Origin: Phyto melanocephala
Taxonomy: Eukaryota; Arthropoda; Insecta; Diptera; Rhinophoridae
Length of the DNA stretch: 64,000 bases
Assembly: GCA_941918925.1 (NCBI GenBank)
Contig: OW799236.1
Span: 68,600,465-68,664,464 of the forward strand
Reading direction: 5' to 3'
A program made the translations under genes and the position numbers. This document shows positions 56,794-64,000 of this stretch, piece after piece. The notes beneath the pieces were generated by a model that was given only the letters and a program-made list of their open reading frames with translations, did not search any database and was not told where the DNA came from. Within the stretch, counting starts at the first letter, position 1. Every line of letters starts with the position of its first letter.

Positions 56794-56964
56794 TTATTTT
56801 TGATATAGTTGTTGTGAATACTGCCGTAGTGACTTTCTTATTCTTTGTGGCCGGCATACTGTAGTCTCTTTAATCACTGTAGATGATTTTTGGCACTGAC
56901 CGGAAGTTATTTGATCTGAGTCTGGATCATTTTTAAGTTTTTGTGTATTTTTCGATGCCAGAGT
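56794..56964 (-). other. Coding-like 56-codon segment without start, unassigned
   Basis: Minus strand, open from after a TAA (56965-56967) to a TAA at 56794-56796. Composition is polar and basic, unlike the AT-rich chance ORFs around it: ASKNTQKLKNDPDSDQITSG, then CRPQRIRKSLRQYSQQLYQK at the end. There is no ATG and no obvious acceptor just upstream; HINE-A4 begins about 110 bp away, so a gene could have been cut there. Another frame has ATG and reads MPATKNKKVTTAVF. Could be a transposon or host 3' exon remnant. Confidence 0.3.
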
Positions 56965-57074
56965 TTAGTTGCGGGTAACTAGTTAAGGAAATTATATGTT
57001 TGGGATGTTTTAATTTTGTAAAACAGGATCTTAAATTTTGTCTGATAAGACCTTACGGATCTGATTTTGCTGTG

Positions 57075-58867
57075 TTTTATACCCGCCACCAAAAAAAATG
57101 GTGGGAGTATATTCATTTTGTCATTCCGTTTGTAACACATCGAAATATCCATTTTAGACCCCATAAAGTATATATATTCTGAATCAGGGTTTGATTTGAT
57201 GACGATCTAGCTATGTCCGTCTGTTTGTCCGTCTGTCCTTCTGTTGAAAGCACGATAGAGGTCGCACCGAAAAACCTAGGGGGCTCAGCATCTTTCTTAT
57301 AGACAAGAATCTGCCAGAATCTTTCTTATAGACAAGGTTTGTTTGGTATTGAAAATGGGCTAAATCGGAATATTAGGAAGAGAGTTATAGCTCGGAAAGC
57401 AAGAGTAGGTCGAAAAACCGTGTCCTTCGGACATCAAATAAAATGGAATTTTGTCCAAACGCATTAACGTAGACTCATGAAACTTCGAATATATATTTCC
57501 TGAGTAAAAACAATATTTTCCCCGAAAATTGTCTAAATCTATGCATTAGGAGAGGAGTTATCGATCAAAGTGTACGAAAATTTATACCGCACCGTGTATT
57601 GTATAACGGAAAATCAATGTGCCATGCCCACTTTTACGCCTACCTCCCATATAACGTTTTACCCAAAATTCATATAACTTCTCTATTAATATAGATTTTG
57701 GAATAATAAAGGGCTATATTGAAACAACAAAGTTGTACTCATTACCAAGAACAACTTTGACACGCCTACTATAACGCCCACTTTTCGCGTTATCTATCGT
57801 TTATGAAATTTAAAAGCTCATAAAACCGCCAAAATTAGAGGTATGATGATCAAATTTGCTACGTATATCCTTCTAATCAATGTAATTGCTGTGCCAAAAA
57901 GTTTAGGTGACACGCCCACTTTAACGCCCACTTTAACGAGTTATCTTAAATTCATGTAATTTCTCTATTGAAAAAGTTTTTGGGAAAATAAAGGACTATA
58001 TTGAAATATCTATGTTGTACTCATTCGCAAAAACTTTATTGACACTCCTACTTTAACGCCCATTTTCATTGAAAGACTACTAGAAAAGCATTTTAGTAGC
58101 ATATCAAAGTTATAAAGGGTGTTTAAATTTTAAGGACCGATGTTAAATTTAAATAAAACACAAATTATTAAAGATTTTATTATTATTTCTTTTTGTAATT
58201 ATAATATTTGTATGGTTCAATTATGTATTTAACAAAATATCTGCCAAATGCCCCCCCCCCCCATCCTTGGCGCCTCTCCTCTATCTGATGATCCAAATTT
58301 TCAATGAAAATATTGATGCTCAATTGTTGGGCATGATGATGAGGCGAGGTTGACTGCTCTTTTACCACTCTATCGCAAAAACCAGCAGTGGTTCCCATTC
58401 ATCGAACTAAGAAGGCATTCACAGACTTTCTAACATTTTATACAGACCTGTTTTGCAGAAATTTAAATATTTTTTACAATTCTCCCGATTGTGAAAGGAT
58501 TTGGATGATTATGTTGATCAAAACAATTACGAAGTGCACAAAATGCATTTTGGCTTGAACGCCCATTTTTATAAAAAACCTGAATAACTTTAAAGCGTTG
58601 CTCATTTGCGTATCTTTTCACGGATCAAATTGAGTAAGTTTGTGATTGAGAAATGTCAAATGAAATGCAGAAAACAAATTTAAAGACTAGGTGTAGTTCA
58701 CCTTCAACATGGCCATGAGTAAGTTTGAGATTGAGAAATGTCAAGTGAAATGCAGAGATTATTCCATAATGATTAACAAAATAATAAATATTGTGCTTTA
58801 AATTTACACAAAATTGGTGGTGGGTATAAAAGATTCGGCTCAGCCGAATATAGTGCTATTACTTGTT
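57075..58867 (+). mobile_element. HINE-A copy 4
   Basis: 5' ttttatacccgccaccaaa with tggtgggagtat partner, mini-me block, GTCY tract (gtccgtctgtttgtccgtct); 3' ggtggtgggtataaaagatt, ttcggctcagccgaa, tatagtgctattacttgtt. About 1.8 kb because it holds little more than one tandem unit. A duplicated phrase (tctttcttatagacaag at 57292 and 57320) and a loss of the right mariner repeat near 58700 mark local rearrangements. Includes a C10-11 run at about 58250. Confidence 0.87.
58116..58720 (-). mobile_element. Mariner deletion derivative in HINE-A4, right end lost
   Basis: Left repeat agggtgtttaaattttaagg, tail and linker coding remnants on the minus strand as in HINE-A1. Near ttcaccttcaacatgg the right repeat is replaced by a second copy of gagtaagtttgagattgaga. 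Confidence 0.65.
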
Positions 58868-59904
58868 TAATTTTGTTTCTTACTTACAGACCTTAACAAA
58901 TTTATTATTTTAGAAAATTTGTTTATAAAAACCTCAAGTGAAGGTTACTTAAAATTCGCTACTCTCAACTATATCTTTCAAACTCTTTCATATGTACCAA
59001 TGCCAGTCGTTGTCATTATCATAATCATTTTCGTCCTTTTTTAAATTATATAATTTGTTTTTGTCTTATTATATTCATTTCATAATGTAAGCTAATTTAT
59101 TAAGTGGTTAAATATATATTTGGCGTGTTAATTTACATAAATTTTTTACTATAACAAACCACTTAAATTGTTAATTTTACTAGACAACCAAGACTGCGAC
59201 TTTACATAGAACAGCGTTCGCTCTTCGGCAGTCTTACATAACTAATATTTCCATAGTTACTACTACTATGACAAATTTTATTTCTATTTAATTTTACTAT
59301 CTTTAGAAAATTTGCGCTTCTTTGATTGTATGTACAAACATAAACACACATACATATGAAACAGACATAGACCATCACACTTATGATTGCCTGAAGGCAA
59401 AAGCAAAAAAAATATTTAGTAGAGGGTAAAACAGTCTTTAAAAATCATGGTAAAATATTAAATTTAAAGTACTTTATGTTAGAGTGACATCGTTTGTAAG
59501 CTGCGTGCTATATTTAATGGCTATGCTGTATGACTTCACAAATTAGTGAGATGGGTACGGTAATGAGTAGGCAGTCATGTAGGAATATCATTATTAAAAT
59601 TCACAATTTCTCTTATTTTCAAATAGACAAGAAATATCTACGACTGTGTTTTGTTTTTAACTAGAAACGTCTTTTAAGTTTTTAACTTGTTTCTTGTTCA
59701 TTGTGGTAATTGGTATATATAATATATAATTTTTAAACAAAAATCTTTCTTTTAATTGTTACAAAAGAAATTTCCTTTTGACTTTAGAGCTTTAAAATTA
59801 AGTTTGTCTGCTGGACTGCACGTGACTTATGGAAATTTTCAGTTGATGAAAATTAAACACTACAGCTTTTAATGTATCTCAGAATAAATCCAAGAGTAAG
59901 GGTA
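58868..59904. other. AT-rich interval, no gene recognised
   Basis: No feature supported. A short GC-richer stretch at 59180-59235 has no readable frame. Confidence 0.4.
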
Positions 59905-60123
59905 CTAGATCCTTCCCGTGGCCGTGAGGTATCTCAGTAGATAATTCAGTCCAACTTCAGATATCGCAGAGAGGCCATCCAGTATATGTTCGCCCAGAAA
60001 TCTGTGTCTTTTAGCCGCCAGTGCAGGACATTCGCAGAGAAGGTGGAAAACTAATTCCTCCTTATCTCTATCCAGACAGCTGCGACAATGGTAAGGATAA
60101 GATAAGGAGATTTTCCACTTGAG
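59905..60123 (-). pseudogene. LINE C-terminal CCHC tail fragment
   Basis: Minus frame with no internal stop: LKWKISLSYPYHCRSCLDRD, KEELVFHLLCECPALAAKRH, RFLGEHILDGLSAISEVGLN, YLLRYLTATGR, then TAG. C-x2-C-x12-H-x4-C followed by PALA-x-KR-x-RFLG is the tail of RNase H-bearing LINEs. Only the last 72 codons remain, as expected of a strongly 5'-truncated insertion. The open frame suggests moderate age. No duplication found. Confidence 0.75.
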
Positions 60124-62344
60124 TTCGTAACTTTTGTTGTGAAACAGCTACCAGCAGATATTGATAACAAATGAATAAATCGCGTATTAAGATTTTCTAT
60201 AAACTGAGAGTCAACAAAAATGTAATGTTTTTAACTATAAAAAAGAAAATAAGACTTACGGCCATTATTACAACTTGCCGTTAGTTAAAGGAAGGATTTT
60301 GTCAGACTGAAAAATGGTTTTGGATTATAAAATCTTCATTTAGTCTTTTTCTATCTACTCAATAATATTATAATTTATAATACTAACAATAAAACATGGA
60401 AGTTTTAGTAATGCTAAACGTACTATTAACTATAATTAACGGCAATTAATTCGATAATAGTTTAATAAAATAAATATATTATAGGGCATACCTTCCAATA
60501 CAATTGCAGTTTTCTTTGAAAGCTAATTATAAATTTTTTTTTAATTTCAGATTTTTATTGAAAAATTCAGAGAGCTGGTAAGTTTGAAAATTGCAGATAT
60601 TGCAAAATAAATAAATAATTAAAAACATTAATAGACAAGCTATTGAGTGAAATTATAGCCCTAGTTATTAAAATTGCCTGAGATTAAAGCAATATCGGAA
60701 ATTGATCACAGAAAAATGTATTAAAAATATTTTTTTTTACATACTTTGATTTAAATCAAAACACAATACTAATTACGCCGTTCAGAAATGCAAGCGATAC
60801 AAAAATTTGTCATAACGCTTGTTTTTCTCACGATTTATTTAGGGCCATAGTAAAGGGTCTCTTAATAGGTGCATAAAACGAATATTTTTAAACGAAATCA
60901 TTGAATTTAGTTTGCAAGAGAAATCATGTTGTAAAAAAGAATTATACTTTTTTAATAATCTTGTGTTAATTGTGGGTTGTTTGCAAAGGTCTTTTGTTTA
61001 ACGTGACCCAACAAGTCTAAGGGTGTTTATTCAAAGTATTTCAGTAGCGTCATGTGGTCGCTACTTTAAAAATTCATATCATCAGAAAACTTCAAGGAAA
61101 ATAATACGTTCCAACTTCAAAATAAAATGTGATATTTAGAATTCATAATTCCAAGGATTTTAAGAATAGACAATGATCGGGTTTTCTGAACATTATTGGA
61201 TACAACAGCAATATTATCACTTGTTTTTAAGCGAATTACGTAAGTTCGATTCTTTTTATAACAAGCTTTTTAAAACACGGATTTATTAAATTATCTACGT
61301 TTTTAAGTTCGAAATGTTTTGAAAAGTTATGAAAAATATAATTAAAATATTTAATAAGTTTGTGCAGGCATTTAGGTGATATTGTTTTATTATTATTATT
61401 ATTAAAGACATTCTCTCCCTTGACAAATTAATAAACATCCGATGATGCTTTTCACATCTTTTGCATATCTGAATGAAGTCTCTGATTCTGTGTCTTTGTT
61501 TACATATATACACTGAGCTAATTATAAATTTTACGTGTGGACAGGTGTGAAATAAGACTAACTTTTCTACGAATCTACTAACAAGAAGCACAATTTTTTA
61601 TAATGAATTTAAACTTAAAATCATTACCTTACATTAATAACTTTGAATTGTTACATAATTAACTATAACTATATATTTTACTAGCCAAAATATTTCATCA
61701 GTCAATCCCTATTAATGGGGTTAAAAAAAAGAAATTAAACGCCATTTTAATTAACATAATTAGAATTCAAACTATAAAAAAAATTTTTTAGAAACCCAAC
61801 CAACAATTTTAAATTTTTATTTATATAATTTTTTTTTGAATCCCCTTGAAATTTGACTAACACATGGTTAATACGAAATGTTTAGAAGGGCAACCAAATA
61901 ATAAAATCTTCTTTTATATTAAATACTTTACTAAATTATTCGGGATATGATGCCATAATTCTTCAACATTATTTATTTGGTTGTTTGGGTTTTTTGTTGT
62001 TGATGATCTGGCATAAACACCAATGAAATGCTTACTAATCATCTTAAATACAACTGCCAAATAAATAATATTTTTCAAAATTGTTTTTGTCTATAACTTT
62101 TCTGATTTTACAAAAAAAAAAATTGAGCAGCCTTAGAGGCATACATTATTTAAAATTAGTAACAAAACATGTCTATAGATTATTCAAGATCTGAAAAATT
62201 TACCAGAGGCTGTATTGTTCATTTGATTAAACCTGAGAAAGCAATAGGGTTATTGTTCTGAGTTTCGACGGAAATTTATTCCTAAATATTTCGAAAAGAT
62301 TAATATCACACTATGTCTGTAAGACTTTCGAGACTTCTAAAAGA
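60124..62344. other. Interval with two weak candidates only
   Basis: A possible 27-nt exon at 60551-60577 and a minus-strand frame at 61430-61590 with a zinc-knuckle-like ICKRCEKHHRMF are listed separately under findings. The rest is AT-rich and featureless. Confidence 0.35.
60551..60577 (+). other. Candidate 27-nt microexon
   Basis: A pyrimidine-rich tract ending AATTTCAG (60550) precedes 27 nt that end CTG before GTAAGTTTG. All three codons sets are open in one phase (I-F-I-E-K-F-R-E-L). It does not join in frame to the M-D-S-Q exon at 37036 directly, so another exon would be needed. Good splice signals can arise by chance in AT-rich DNA. Confidence 0.2.
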
Positions 62345-62512
62345 TCATTTCAACCAACAGGCTGACGGATAGATAACTGGTCATTAATCAATGGACTTCC
62401 ATATTCATAGGCATCCATTAAATATGCATATACCTTATGATAACAGTGTAGAAATTAAAAATCAAATGACAAAGTTGTCAAAAGCATTGGCATTGCCGGT
62501 GAAGTGTATAAA
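62345..62512 (-). mobile_element. Decayed HINE-B 5' end
   Basis: tttcaaccaacaggctgacg, cattaatcaatggacttcc, tattcataggc, gtagaaattaaaaatcaaat, gacaaagttg and cggtgaagtgtataa follow the reversed HINE-B 5' end, with the GTCY tract eroded to a few bases. Confidence 0.55.
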
Positions 62513-63761
62513 ATGGAACTTAAATTATATTCATCTTTTCCTTAAAAGGGATAATTCAACCAGTTTAATAATAAGAAACATTTCAATTAGTTTTGTATAC
62601 ATATTGTTTTTAAATTAAGTTTTGAAAAATAAATTTCTTGTTAAAATAGAAACCGTTACAGGAAATATAATTTTTTTACTTTTTTTATACGAGACAATAT
62701 TGTATGTATATGTAATATATAAATTACGGCTCTATGCTCCTTATAGGAATGGCGGGAACACATATATATATATATATATTTTTAATATATATTTAAAAAA
62801 ATTTTAAATAAATCTATATCCTGCAAGGAAATACTTTTTATATGTCAAGAATATTTCTATGGCAATAAAGAAAGCAATTTATTTTTGTTTTTATAGTTTA
62901 AAAAAACCCATTTAAATATTTAAGTTGATCTCCTTTCAAATAAACACTATGATATGAAGTCCGCTCTGTATAAATTAAAGAGGGCAAAACTGGACCATTC
63001 TGGTTAGTGCAATGCCCCCAGGATCATTTTTGTAACGAGTTTTAAATCATTTACTATATGCACTAAATATATCCATAAAATTAACTCAGTTTAAGAATTT
63101 GACATCCCACAGCATCAGAAAAAATTTTTTAAGCTTTTGTCACCCCCAGCAAAATTTGTATCTACCCGAATTGTTATAAGTTAAAATAAGTTTATTTCAG
63201 ACGATATTATTAGTCGCAAAATATCGTAAATAAATTTTTACGCTATAACTTTCTGTGCAATTGTCAAGAGCAGTTGAAAATTTCTCTGAGGAAAGTTGTC
63301 AATTTAAGGCCTATTTCGACTTTATTCCTTTTGGCCACATAATTTTATAAAAAAAGCACGGACCGTAAATCACAGTTATCCAGAAAATTTAAACATAAAA
63401 ACTCTTCATGTTAGAGCCAACGGAGACTTATGGTGTCATATATCAATAGATTTGTACTGACGAGCTCTTTCAGAATCTGTGGTGATCTTAAAAAAAATAG
63501 AGTTTTATGTTTTCTGTCAAAAATAAAACTCATTTTAGGAGTTCTATTTTTTTCGTCTAAAGTAAAACCCAACTCGCCTCATAAAATAAAACTCTTTTGA
63601 AGAGATTAATTTTTTTGCCGTAATTAAAATTCATTTGTCATTATAAAATTTATTCTCAATTTTAAAACCCATAATATTACAACAAGCGTATATTATGACA
63701 ACTCTGCGCAGTGAACATACCTTGTACTAATTTCACTATTAGTAAAACATAACTAAATTCA
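62513..63761. other. AT-rich interval; small inverted-repeat cluster
   Basis: Nothing coding recognised. At 63500-63600 gagttttat and ataaaactc alternate and can form short hairpins. A TA microsatellite lies at 62762-62780. Confidence 0.35.
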
Positions 63762-64000
63762 AACAAGTAAGAGCACTATATTCGGCTGTGCCGAATCTTT
63801 TATACCCACCACCAATTTTGTATACATTTAAAGCACAATATTTATTATTTTGTTAATTATTATGGAATAATCTCTTTATAATAAAATATGTATCACTTTC
63901 TTTGTAGAGGGTGGTTAAATTTTAAGGGCCCATTTTGAAGGTGAACTTCACCTAGTCTTTAAATTTGTTTTCTGCATTTCATGTGACATTTCTCAATCTC
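63762..64000 (-). mobile_element. HINE-A copy 5, reversed, cut by the window edge
   Basis: aacaagtaagagcactatat, ttcggctgtgccgaa and tatacccaccaccaattttg give the reversed 3' end. The mariner repeat agggtggttaaattttaagg begins at 63908 and its N-terminal remnant runs to the edge of the window. Confidence 0.87.

Noticed and set aside
58245..58262. Poly-C run as a telomeric or G4 element
   Set aside because: It is the cccccc of the HINE-A mariner tail (ccatccttggcgcc context), variable in length among copies.

Overview
The window looks like about 64 kb of AT-rich nuclear DNA from a brachyceran fly, probably a calyptrate (inference). The evidence is repeated elements of the dipteran mini-me/DINE-1 type: a GACCCCATAAAGTATATAT block, a GTCY-rich microsatellite and a 3' TTCGGC...GCCGAA hairpin. 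Relics of hAT, Tc1/mariner, piggyBac, CACTG-type, Helitron and LINE elements are also present, and there are no operons. I find no convincing complete host gene. Most of what can be annotated is mobile DNA, much of it nested, in AT-rich sequence where long ORFs are mostly chance.

Layout. 1-8.9 kb: a 3-kb DINE-like element (HINE-A1) with a 287-bp tandem array and an embedded mariner deletion derivative, a LINE relic, a TA-flanked MITE, and two head-to-tail HINE-B elements, one split by a Helitron. 8.9-15.8 kb: two hAT relics with perfect 8-bp target duplications (gttggtac and gtcgtacg); the second was split by HINE-A2. 17-24 kb: a short HINE-B, an inverted second MITE copy, an RNase-H LINE tail, a fresh 5'-truncated LINE with a 12-bp duplication and an intact RT frame, HINE-B5 and a deleted mariner. 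26.3-30.5 kb: a 4.1-kb DNA transposon with ~0.5-kb inverted repeats starting CACTG, a TTA duplication and a decayed intron-bearing transposase-like gene, itself hit by HINE-B6. 31-32.2 kb: an RNase-H LINE relic. 35-37 kb: the best candidate for host sequence, two short putative leader exons with good splice signals. 39-41.6 kb: three Helitrons, two joined head to tail with no spacer. 42.9-43.5 and 48.6-49.3 kb: decayed mariner transposases. 49.4-51.6, 57.1-58.9 and 63.8-64.0 kb: more HINE-A copies. 54.8-55.1 kb: a piggyBac relic. 59.9-60.1 kb: another LINE tail.

How the parts relate. The HINE-A and HINE-B families differ internally but share the 5' mini-me block and the 3' hairpin terminus, so one autonomous Helentron could mobilise both (inference). 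HINE-A carries a mariner deletion derivative, with its own inverted repeats, in all five copies seen, so it appears to have multiplied as part of the larger element. Nesting gives a relative order: the hATs and the CACTG element are older than the HINEs that split them, and HINE-B2 is older than the Helitron inside it. If a host gene passes through, it runs on the + strand with leader exons near 35.1 and 37.0 kb and long introns filled with these repeats.
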